64,000 bases of DNA from Amoeboaphelidium occidentale (Eukaryota; Aphelidiomycota; Aphelidea). A program made the translations under genes and the position numbers. The notes under the pieces were generated by a model, which saw only the letters and a program-made list of their open reading frames with translations, was not told where the DNA came from and did no database searches. The stretch spans positions 1 through 64,000 of the forward strand of contig JALGPX010000003.1 in NCBI GenBank assembly GCA_023515795.1, written 5' to 3'. This document shows, in pieces, positions 55,008 through 64,000 of the stretch (positions are counted from its first letter, which is position 1; each line of letters begins with the position of its first letter).

Positions 55008-56627
55008 TTATTCACTTTTCGTTTTAAAAGTGTGCCACAGTGTGCCTGACACCCGTAGCCAGAATGTCAGAAAGAAGTAAAGAGCAGATACTAGTAGGGA
55101 TACCCAAATTGGTAGCTGAAAGTATGCAGATACTCCCATAGCGCACATGACGTACACTGGTAATTGTGAAATCACAAGTCCAGGAACCTTATCAGCAGTA
55201 AAAATCGATTGTTTCGAAACAATAGAATCAGTCAAGTCTTCAATGGAACTCTCAATAGATTCTGTCGAGCCTCCAGCAGATTCAATACTCAAAACATTTC
55301 GTTTCAACGATGAAATTTTATGGCTCTTTTTCTCCTTTAAATGATCATAATGTTTTAGTATGTATGCGCATGAGGGCCTCTCGTTTGGATTTCGTGAAAG
55401 CAAGTGTAAGAGCAGTTTGTACACTTCATCTGGCACGTCAGTCCTTTTTTCCATATGAAGAGTGCCTTTAAATTCACAAATTTCCTTTCGTAATGCTTTG
55501 AGATCATCCATATTCGAGTAGGGTAGCTTGCCGTTGAGCAGGAAATACAAGATCATTCCTAAAGACCATAAATCACAAGCTTGCGAATAATCAACATAAT
55601 AATTTCCTTTAGTATCTTCTTTAAGAAGCTCTGGTGCCGTAAATTCTAAAGTTCCGGTGTAACCCGTCCTTTCGACTGGTCCTGGAGATGTTTCATTTAG
55701 ATTCTCACATTCGCCAAAGTCTGAGATGAGAACAGTCGGTATTGATATTAAATGTGAATGGACATTTGAGTCGCTCCTCTTCAACAACAGATTGTTAGGC
55801 TTTAGATCTCTGTGAAATATCATGTTTGAATGTAAATGGTTCAATCCTTGGCATACATCCAGGAAGAGCGACCAAACCTCGACAAACGTCAATCGTTCAG
55901 TAAGAGGCCCCGCGTAACGTTTCAAAGCATAATCTTCCAAATTTCCACAGTCTGCTAGTTCCATCAGAATAAATAAGCACGGAACTGGAGGCCCGAATTT
56001 AGTAAGCTCATGAACTTCGACCCAACAATGCTTGTAATCCACAATGTTGGCATTCTTCAATTTGTCAAGTATACGAACTTCCTTCAGCATCCGATGCAAC
56101 CAAGTTTTGTTAGAGCCTACCGCGATCTTTTTAACGGCATATTCTGCTAATACTGTTCCTTCAAGGACATGTTGCGCCCTGAATACTGCACCACCATGGC
56201 CTCTACCCAGACGCTCGATTTCAACAAAGAACCTTTCATAGTAACCTTGATTTAAAACTTCATTAGGCAAATCGTTAATATCATTCCTTTCTTTATCCGT
56301 AAGCGATTGATGGCCTTCAGCTTTGCTCTGTTGCAAATTCAAACTGCCCAATAACCGGAAATAATCCGCATCCATGTAAGCATTAACAAAAGGCTCAGAG
56401 GTATTATCTTCAGAAGCTGGCAAGGCTTGACCACAAAAGAAGCATGTCCGTGTAGATTGTCCTTCTGTATTTTGGTTAAATGTGCCCTTAGTGTTAACGG
56501 TATTTCCCTGAATATCTTGCACCTTTGAAACTGTAAGTGCGTGCTCCTCTTTGTTATACAGCACGACTTGGCCTTTTGGTTCGTTCCTCAGAATAACCAG
56601 CCACTTGGAACTATCGTGATTCTCCAT
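55008..56627 (-). CDS. IKS1: IKS1-type serine/threonine protein kinase with C-terminal membrane segments
   Basis: One exon of 539 residues from ATG 56627. The sequence TTCTTTCAG just upstream looks like a 3' splice site, so an upstream exon is possible. The N-terminus has CFFCGQALP, a CxxC knuckle, and DYFRLLGSL, both features of the Iks1 family. The kinase domain (about residues 150-440) has GRGHGGAVF, AVKKI, HRDLKPNNLLL, SDFGECE and TAPELL, with an EIF2AK/WEE-like split between lobes. The C-terminus has two hydrophobic segments (LPVYVMCAMGVSAYF and WVSLLVSALYFFLTFWLRV), so the kinase probably sits on a membrane. Iks1's role is poorly known even in yeast. Confidence 0.85.
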   Translation of the reverse strand: MENHDSSKWLVILRNEPKGQVVLYNKEEHALTVSKVQDIQGNTVNTKGTFNQNTEGQSTRTCFFCGQALPASEDNTSEPFVNAYMDADYFRLLGSLNLQQSKAEGHQSLTDKERNDINDLPNEVLNQGYYERFFVEIERLGRGHGGAVFRAQHVLEGTVLAEYAVKKIAVGSNKTWLHRMLKEVRILDKLKNANIVDYKHCWVEVHELTKFGPPVPCLFILMELADCGNLEDYALKRYAGPLTERLTFVEVWSLFLDVCQGLNHLHSNMIFHRDLKPNNLLLKRSDSNVHSHLISIPTVLISDFGECENLNETSPGPVERTGYTGTLEFTAPELLKEDTKGNYYVDYSQACDLWSLGMILYFLLNGKLPYSNMDDLKALRKEICEFKGTLHMEKRTDVPDEVYKLLLHLLSRNPNERPSCAYILKHYDHLKEKKSHKISSLKRNVLSIESAGGSTESIESSIEDLTDSIVSKQSIFTADKVPGLVISQLPVYVMCAMGVSAYFQLPIWVSLLVSALYFFLTFWLRVSGTLWHTFKTKSE

Positions 56628-56697
56628 CAGCAACTTCTGAAAGAAAATAACAATTGAGCGTAAACGGAGCTGTTTCAAATATAAAAATGTTTATTTC

Positions 56698-57726
56698 TTA
56701 ATTAAGAATAAAGTTAAGACTACCAGCCTTTGGTTTTTTAGTACTTGGCTGCGTTTGATTCCCATTGTTCTTGTCACCGGGTGATCGAGTCCTTTGCTCA
56801 GTAACTGGTTTTGGTTGGGCTTGAACTGTACCTCTGGACAGGTGATGTTCTTCTATGCCACGATTTGAGCCAGCGTTTCGCAAAGGAGGGAGTGTTGTTC
56901 TAAATGAATAGTCTGTTCCTGATCTCTGTAGTTGCATCTGAGAACCGCTATTCCTTCTAATAGGCGGGGCAGATCTGAAGTAAGAAATACCCTGATCTCG
57001 GATTTGAGGCATTAAGGTGCCGGTGTAATTGTTGTTCCTTCTTTCAGGAAGATTTTCTTGTCTGCCGATATTGCTCAGTCTGCTATCAGTTGAAGCCGAT
57101 GGTGAAGGTGTATTGGAACCGCGTGCGATTAAATTCTGAAACCCGGCCGAGCGAGTCGTTGCAAGCATGGAAGCAGCAGCAGATAAAGTTTCCATACTTC
57201 CGTTTAGCGGAGTACTTCGACCACTAGCGGCGTTGGACGCAGTATCAGTAGGTGAAGGACCACGCGTTTCAGCATCACCATTAATCTTGCTCCATTCTCT
57301 TGTAATTATCGTGCTTGTAATCAAATGATCTTCATATGCTACCGCTTCTAAAACAGCTTGCCATAGCCTTTTCCGATCATCCGGTGTTCTAGTGATCTTT
57401 TTGAGTAACCTGCAGTACCGCTCACGAGACGGTTGGATAGGAAACTCTTCTAATTCTTTGATGATCATGGCACTGTTATGAAAACGATAGACTTGGGCCC
57501 TTGAGATGCCCCACTTGCGCTTGAAATATGTTTCAACATTCATGTCTAATGTTTTATACAGTTTACGTTGAATGATCTCGTACACTGCATATACCATTTG
57601 TTTGAATTTAGATGAAGTCCTTATAGCGTTGTCATCCATGATCTAAAGATCGGAGTTAGTTGTAAACTAATTCGATTGTTTTACCTTGGTATCGATGTCT
57701 CGCTCGAGTTCCGCTAAACTGCTCAT
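56698..57726 (-). CDS. Putative DNA-binding protein of unknown family with disordered C-terminus
   Basis: Two exons (57685-57726 and 56698-57642; 42-nt intron) give 328 residues. The first 130 residues look folded: MVYAVYEIIQRKLYKTLDMN, then ETYFKRKWGISRAQVYRFHN, then IIKELEEFPIQPSRERYCRL. The segment FKRKWGISRAQVYRFHNSA has the layout of a helix-turn-helix (WGIS-turn-AQVYRF) and resembles helix-turn-helix regions of some plasmid and phage DUF3102-like proteins. The remainder is Ser/Arg/Asn-rich, with SP and TP sites and arginines (RSAPPIRRNSGSQ), and ends in GSLNFILN. It could be a lineage-specific regulator. DNA binding is inferred from the pattern only. Confidence 0.65.
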
Positions 57727-57914
57727 TTTGATGTTGGAATGAAGATTTTAGTGCAAAAAACAAGACGTGTAATTTGAAACGCCATCACACAGCGGGGAAC
57801 GTATCCCATTGGCTTTTACATGTCAGACCGCTCTTGTCCCCGCGTAAACATTACACCGTTTCAGATCAGTGTTACTTTAAATTACAGTGATTGGTGCAAA
57901 TCTATTGTCTACTA

Positions 57915-59950
57915 CTAAAGAAATGTAACCAATAACATGATAGCAATTGCTAACAAATATGTAATGACAAGGAAGATGCCGTGTAAAAATGTGTGACGAT
58001 TCCGCAGTGTAAGTATTATAATGTGTACCGCATAAACAGCAAGCAATGCTAGTAAACATGTTGTAACAATCCCAGTACGTTGAGATATTAACGGAGCACT
58101 AAAGCCTTTGAATAGCATTACAAGTCCTCCGTTGAGTGTTAACGATATAACCTGATTTCCTAATGATGAACTAGTCGCTAAGACTGGCAATCCCATCCTG
58201 CAAGTATTTATAGCTGAGACAACATCACCAATATTAGCTCCTATTACATAGATGGAAGCACCAGTGAGAGATGCTGGAATGCCAAATGCGGTAGAGAAGA
58301 AGTTTAAAATTGAAACAACTTCAGATATTATCAAATAGGACCATCCCAACGCCAAAAGAAAGCCAGGTATCGCCACAAGCTAAAAATTAAATAATCAGAT
58401 TTAATAAATCATGCCTGATATAATCTCGGTTTGCGTCTGTCAAGTGTTATAAAGAAGGTGAATATCGATGCCAAAAATCCCAACACTCCAAAAACAGCAA
58501 CGACCGGTAGATAAAATGAAGTTTCTGGGTAAAATAGAGAGGCAACATTGAATTGTGGTCCAAATAACAGTGAAGATAGCACAGCTGGGCCCAGCAACAA
58601 TTGGATGCATACGATGTATCGATGAGACCATATGCTTGCTTGTGATGTGTCGCAAATTGTTTCACCGTTCCCTGATGCCACTACTGGAACTGTAGATTGA
58701 AGTACCAATGTTGGAATGAAGTTGAAGGCAGCCAAAACTTTACCAGCAGGACCGTAGAGTTTCCACACTGATGCAATAGGAAGGAAATGGTATTTCCAAA
58801 ATTTGTAGCTACTTGTATTTTCCAGTATATCAACCATAAGCAGTGCACATGTTCCACAACTTTCCGTACATTTAAAGCTATTATCCACCTTCTCTGTGTG
58901 TACTGTTGTTACGGAAGTATAAGATTTGTTGGGTGAGAACTTGTCGTGAAGATGTTCAAATTTCCCAATTGAATACTCTCCAAGCTCTATGACGGAATTG
59001 ATATCATGCTCATATTCATTCTCATTACATAGTGCAGAGGAGCAAAGTAGGGCCTGTTCTAGAGATGAGATTCTGACACTTTTCTTCAGAGTCTTGGAGT
59101 AGTATTTCAAAATATTCTTTGATCTCATTTCTTGCTTGTTTGGATGCTTTAAGGAGCATACCGTATTATCTGATCCTATGCATGCTTTCTCTGTATACGC
59201 TTCCCCAACATGAAAATGATTCCCAACCAAAACAGCTACAACGTATGCAACATAGAGAAGCACAAGTGTCATTCCTTCATACCACGCAAAACTTTCATCC
59301 CATGCAAATGCACCAAGTATAACTGTAGCGACCAAGCAACAAAGTAAATCCCTTCTGACCATAATCTTCGGCACGGAGAAAGACTTGGAAACTAGGCAAA
59401 TGGTACCAATTAAAATGCAACTTCCAAAAAGAGCAGAACCTAGCAAAGTACCAAAAGCTAAGCTGAAATTGTCGACCTCAGCGATAGATATGAAACTTGT
59501 TAAGATGTCTGGTAAAGCATTTCCAAAACCGATCAGAGTTACACCAGCAACTTGGTCAGGCAATTTTATCAGCCGAGCCAAAGCAACTATATTCGGAGAT
59601 GAATAACTTGAAGACACGAGACCAGACCATATAAATAAACACGCAAGAATACCACTCTACGAAATCAAATCAAGATCACCTTCCAGACTTACAATCGCGG
59701 CATAACCTATCCATTCTTGTCCTTTGTTATGACAATAAACAAATTCAGCATAATTTATCCATCCAGCTGCTGAGCTATCCACGTAGCAATTAAAAGTGGA
59801 GTTTGAGACAATGTTGAAACAAGTCTCACCAGAGCATTGGGAAGAATTTTCCGACACATTTCCTAAAATACCACCGATTTCGGGGCTTTTATTTGCTATT
59901 ACTATCCGAATGAACTGTAGTACGCACAGAGCTGGCAGCCGTATTAACAT
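57915..59950 (-). CDS. Sodium/calcium exchanger of the NCLX (SLC8B1/SLC24A6) type
   Basis: Three exons (59693-59950, 58415-59656, 57915-58379) give 654 residues. The first intron (36 nt) is GT-AG; the second (58380-58414, 35 nt) starts with GC. A signal peptide precedes a luminal segment with sequons and INYAEFVYC, as in NCLX. The alpha-1 repeat carries GFGNALPDILTSF and the alpha-2 repeat GANIGDVVSAI, the ion-binding motifs of CaCA exchangers. About twelve hydrophobic helices are split by a cytosolic loop of about 180 residues. Fungal homologues sit in mitochondrial or other internal membranes. The exact ions and membrane are inferred. Confidence 0.9.
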
Positions 59951-59987
59951 TTTCTGATAAAAAGTTATACACTATGTTGCATTATGA

Positions 59988-60060
59988 TTGTTTCCAAACA
60001 TCAGCGCGTTGTGTCGAAGATCGAACGACGCATTACCAACTGCGCCACAATGCTAAACTC
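59988..60060 (-). other. tRNA-like fragment with an intact Pol III A box
   Basis: On the minus strand this stretch reads AGCATTG then TGGCGCAGTTGG, an exact A-box consensus, followed by a D-arm-like partner TGCG and a short hairpin (GTCG...CGAC). A normal T-arm (GGTTCGANTCC) and a matching acceptor 3' half are missing. It looks like a decayed or truncated tRNA gene, or a chance likeness. It lies in the 262-bp space between the exchanger gene and the first secreted paralogue. Confidence 0.25.
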
Positions 60061-60212
60061 ATACCGAAATCTTGCATAAGGAACTATCGCCATTCTACGA
60101 AGATTCAGATGTATTGATCCAAATCTTGAGACTGAGATTCACTGATCGCGATCAAGATTCAAATCTAGAATAAAATGGAGCGAGTTTCAAGACACTTATT
60201 TTCCAACTAGTA

Positions 60213-61085
60213 ATGAAGACTGCTCTTGTTTGTTTAATATCCGCGTTGTTAATCTCTGTTTCGTCTATACCTACTCCTGAAGGCGAAAATGATGGTGAAA
60301 AAGGCTCAAAGCTGCCACACTGTAACGATGTACAAAAAGGTCAAGAATGTACTACTGCTGGTGATGGATCTTCTGTATCTAAGGATGAAGTATTGAAGAA
60401 TTGTCAGGCAGCATATGATGCATGCAAGTCTCTTGGAATAACAGATTGTGACAACAAGAAAACAACTTGCGAAGGCAAAGCCAATGATGGTGATCGTTCT
60501 CCTCTGACCGCTTCAGACGTATTCGGAGGCCAAGTCGCAAGTAAGGCTAAGGTTGATGGAGCAAGCGGGTCTGCAGCTGCTGGCTTTGATGCAAATGGTA
60601 ATCCTGTTGTAAGTGCTGATGCTGATACAAATCTCGACGATTTAATGAATGGCGTCGGTGGCGCTGATGCTGACGCCTCCGGCAGTCTTGGAGGTGTTTC
60701 AGATCCAGCAAAGTTATCTTCAGATGATTCTGGTGGTGATTCTGTATACCCAACACCTGGTGATGAAGGCGGAAATGGAGGAAATGATACATCTTCTGAT
60801 AAACCCGTTCAAACTGGTGACTCTGGATCTAGTGACGCGCCTGCAGATGGTGCTGCTCAGAAAGATGGAAAAAGTGGTGGCGATCCACAAGATGCTCATA
60901 TTTCCAAACCTTCCATTCCGGTAAGTCAAATCCCTGAGGGTTATGAATGCGTTGAGTTTGATGACAATGCGACTCCAAGCAATGAACCATCATCTTCATA
61001 CCCTGCGAACGGACCTATCCCACAAGACAAGATTCCGCCTGGTTTTGTTTGCGAGGAATGGGCAAATGAAAACGCAGAATTCTGA
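60213..61085 (+). CDS. Secreted cysteine-rich protein, paralogue 1 (unknown family)
   Basis: A single exon of 290 residues. A clean signal peptide (MKTALVCLISALLISVSS) precedes KLPHC. The mature N-terminal domain has six Cys spaced C-x8-C-x17-C-x6-C-x7-C-x6-C, with the blocks QECTTAGDGSS and GKANDGDRSP. A long Gly/Asp/Ser-rich linker follows, probably disordered. The C-terminus has two short Cys blocks, EGYECVEF and PPGFVCEEW, and ends NAEF. The paralogue at 62491-63204 shares all these features. I know no described family with this pattern. A secreted or wall-associated role, possibly an effector or adhesin, is inferred only from the signal peptide, Cys framework and linker. Confidence 0.85.
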   Translation: MKTALVCLISALLISVSSIPTPEGENDGEKGSKLPHCNDVQKGQECTTAGDGSSVSKDEVLKNCQAAYDACKSLGITDCDNKKTTCEGKANDGDRSPLTASDVFGGQVASKAKVDGASGSAAAGFDANGNPVVSADADTNLDDLMNGVGGADADASGSLGGVSDPAKLSSDDSGGDSVYPTPGDEGGNGGNDTSSDKPVQTGDSGSSDAPADGAAQKDGKSGGDPQDAHISKPSIPVSQIPEGYECVEFDDNATPSNEPSSSYPANGPIPQDKIPPGFVCEEWANENAEF

Positions 61086-61108
61086 AATTAAAAATTGTTG
61101 ATACTTTA

Positions 61109-62229
<1,121 letters not shown>

Positions 62230-62490
62230 TTGCTTGAGTTGTTTGAGCAACAAAAAGGTTAAAAATATTCGCAAACGTGCGAACTTTTTCGTGAAACTCT
62301 TCAGCCTGTCAGAGCATATCACGGTCGAATATCTGCTTGACATTGAGTGGCGTTCAGATGGTAACCACGCAGCTTCTGTTCAGTCTCAGTAAGGTGCAAT
62401 TGAGCAACTTTGATTGGCCGTTTCAAGATTCATATTCCGATCTGGATTATTTGAAGATACATTATCCTTCGGGATCTTTTCTATAACGAA

Positions 62491-63204
62491 ATGAAATACA
62501 TTGCTACATTAGTTTCTACTTTAATCGTGTTGGTATCATCACTACCACAGGACACTGTTGGGCCAAAGAAACTTCCGCATTGCAGCACAGTTTCAAAGGG
62601 CGTTGAATGCACTACAGCGGGGGATGGATCGTTCATATCACCAGCCAAGGCATTATTAATCTGCCAAGATGGATTTGAAATGTGTAAAACAAAAGGCTTT
62701 ACGGATTGTTTGAGTAAGCTGGCAACGTGCACAGAAAAGGTTAATGATGGAGACAGATCACCTTCGGGCGCTTCGGAAACTTTTGGCTTTCCGATTAAAT
62801 CAAATGATCAAATGCCACGAAAGTTGTTGGATTCTTTAGCTGATCCAATGGCTCCAACTGTTCCACCTGTCCCTGATCTTCCTGATCTTCCTGATACTCC
62901 TGATCTTCCAGAAACGAAACTACATTTGGATAAGACACCGGAAGCAGTAAAATTGCCAGATCCACCTAAATTACCAGAAATCGAAGCAAATAATGTATCT
63001 ATTCCTGAGCAGGTACCTGAACCACCAAAACAGAATGAGACACTGCCAGATCAAGGAAAAGATGAGCAAGTCTGTCTGTCGTGGTCTGTAGTACCCGCTG
63101 CACAGAACGGAACCGTTGACGCGACCAAAGAAATAGTTCAGCCAGACAATGTACCTTCTGGATTTGCATGTAACTTATGGATCAGTACAAGGAACGAGTT
63201 CTAA
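62491..63204 (+). CDS. Secreted cysteine-rich protein, paralogue 2 (unknown family)
   Basis: A single exon of 237 residues. A signal peptide (MKYIATLVSTLIVLVSS) precedes KLPHC. The six-Cys domain has spacing C-x8-C-x17-C-x6-C-x7-C-x6-C, identical to the paralogue 1.4 kb away, with shared VECTTAGDGS, TDC and VNDGDRSP. The linker differs entirely: it is Pro/Asp/Leu-rich with PDLP-type repeats (PDLPDLPDTPDLPE) instead of Gly/Asp/Ser. The C-terminus again has two Cys blocks, QVCLSW and SGFACNLW, and ends RNEF. Conserved ends with a freely changing linker suggest that the folded parts are under constraint and the spacer is not. Family and function are unknown. Confidence 0.85.
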   Translation: MKYIATLVSTLIVLVSSLPQDTVGPKKLPHCSTVSKGVECTTAGDGSFISPAKALLICQDGFEMCKTKGFTDCLSKLATCTEKVNDGDRSPSGASETFGFPIKSNDQMPRKLLDSLADPMAPTVPPVPDLPDLPDTPDLPETKLHLDKTPEAVKLPDPPKLPEIEANNVSIPEQVPEPPKQNETLPDQGKDEQVCLSWSVVPAAQNGTVDATKEIVQPDNVPSGFACNLWISTRNEF

Positions 63205-63241
63205 GCCCTTGATAGCCAAGCGGCCAAATAAATTCTGTTGA

Positions 63242-64000
63242 ATGTATTCGCAGAGTTCAAACAAACCAAAAGTGGTTGAAGTAAACCCTCCTGAAAGATC
63301 TTCTTCCTCTTCTTCCTCTAACGTAAAATGTCTAAGGAATACTGCGAAGAAAGCAGATCAATTAATGTTCTTGGGCCTCGATGAATTAGAACAATCTGAA
63401 GACTTGGAACCTTCCAGGCTTGAAACGATCGCAACAAGATTGAATGGCAACTCGATAATATGGTCTACAGAGAAGCTCAACAGTAAAGAACAATCTGCAG
63501 ACCATTTAAGTAATTTTGGACTAATGGGAACATTCAAAGATCTTCTAATAAGTAACGAGGAGTTGGAACAAAGTGCAAAGAAGCTGGAAGAAGAAGAACT
63601 AAATGCATTGAGGAACCAATACGATATCGCATTGTCGAACTTATTGGCTTACGAGCAAATTGATGATGAAGTTTACGGTGAAGGAATTCCGAATGTTTGT
63701 CTGAGTTACAATTTCCTTGTCGTATCGACCATTCAGAGAGGCACACTGCACATGAGCGATAATTGCATCAAATGGTACGGGTTTATCCTAAAGAATGCAG
63801 TTGAAACCAGAGTCATGCTGAAATTTGATTATGATAAGCTTTCGGATGTTCGGGCTAAAATACCCGAAGATGGCGCAAACCAAATGCTTCTTTTCACCGT
63901 AGACACGCAATATTTTATTCAATTTAGTTTCGAGTGCTCAGATAGTCCTGTTGTTAATACTTTGTGTGAAGATTTACGACGAAGAGTTTTTGAAGCCGGA
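63242..64000 (+). CDS. GRAM-like domain protein (3' end outside window)
   Basis: An open frame of 253 residues from ATG 63242 to the right edge. The N-terminus is basic and Ser-rich (RSSSSSSSNVK) with a charged coiled coil near residues 110-140 (EELEQSAKKLEEEELNALRN). From about residue 155 a GRAM-like beta fold appears: CLSYNFLVVSTIQRGTLHMS, then DNCIKWYGFILKN, then LKFDYDKLSDV and MLLFTVDTQYFIQF. GRAM domains bind lipids or proteins at membrane contact sites (for example Lam/Ysp sterol carriers) or in TBC1D and myotubularin proteins. The missing C-terminus prevents a better call. Confidence 0.65.
   Translation, partial: MYSQSSNKPKVVEVNPPERSSSSSSSNVKCLRNTAKKADQLMFLGLDELEQSEDLEPSRLETIATRLNGNSIIWSTEKLNSKEQSADHLSNFGLMGTFKDLLISNEELEQSAKKLEEEELNALRNQYDIALSNLLAYEQIDDEVYGEGIPNVCLSYNFLVVSTIQRGTLHMSDNCIKWYGFILKNAVETRVMLKFDYDKLSDVRAKIPEDGANQMLLFTVDTQYFIQFSFECSDSPVVNTLCEDLRRRVFEAG

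Noticed and set aside
59988-60060. Functional tRNA gene on the minus strand
   Set aside because: A box and D-arm are good, but there is no T-arm consensus and the acceptor halves do not pair; I could not fold a cloverleaf.

Overview
The window is a gene-dense stretch of nuclear DNA from a eukaryote, most likely a compact-genome fungus, possibly an early-diverging lineage. It holds 37 to 39 protein genes in 64 kb, split between both strands. Convergent genes are often only 18-75 bp apart. I could place 52 introns by matching reading frames to protein families; nearly all are 31-58 nt long, and all but one are GT-AG. Evidence for a fungus: a stand-alone mRNA guanylyltransferase without a fused triphosphatase, a WHI3-type RNA-binding protein, an IKS1-type kinase, SND2/TMEM208 and a DBP10 helicase. 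A MESH1-type (p)ppGpp/NADPH hydrolase, a CENP-E kinesin, dynein intermediate chain, dynactin p24 and an SS18-like protein argue against a reduced Saccharomyces-type yeast. I cannot name the species.

Layout. 0-5.5 kb: tail of an acidic/basic nuclear protein, a bZIP factor, MESH1, an unknown protein with a possible upstream ORF, and TFIIB. 5.5-15.2 kb: a 1,750-residue FHA protein with a membrane tail, a GOST-type seven-TM protein, and DBP10. 15.3-28.5 kb: mRNA capping enzyme, a membrane-anchored ARM/SPRY protein whose 3' end overlaps the start of a cullin, Ctf4/AND-1, RPB12 and dynein intermediate chain. 28.7-34.7 kb: ferrochelatase, TMEM208, CstF64/RNA15, an M28 aminopeptidase, dynactin p24 and two small ORFs. 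34.8-48.5 kb: CENP-E, a saccharopine dehydrogenase-like oxidoreductase, LSM4, PRP16, and a 1,421-residue protein that begins with an H2B-like and then an H2A-like histone fold. 48.5-59.9 kb: a tiny SS18/SNF11-like subunit, NAD-IDH alpha, a VOA1-like membrane protein, mitochondrial AsnRS, WHI3-like, IKS1-like kinase, an unknown putative DNA-binding protein, and an NCLX-type exchanger. 60-64 kb: two secreted paralogues with identical cysteine spacing flank UDP-glucose 4-epimerase, followed by the start of a GRAM-like protein.

Functionally the window is mostly housekeeping. Many genes serve mRNA synthesis and processing (TFIIB, RPB12, capping enzyme, CstF64, PRP16, LSM4, SS18-like), and three serve microtubule motors. 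The most unusual items are the histone-fold doublet fused to a large disordered and coiled-coil protein, the secreted six-cysteine pair, the giant FHA protein, and the overlapping SPRY/cullin pair. Two places (133-375 and 18903-19291) are scaffold joins where the same sequence appears twice with about 1-2% difference. They should be read as unmerged allelic contig ends, not real tandem repeats. I found no transposon, LTR element, CRISPR array or convincing RNA gene.
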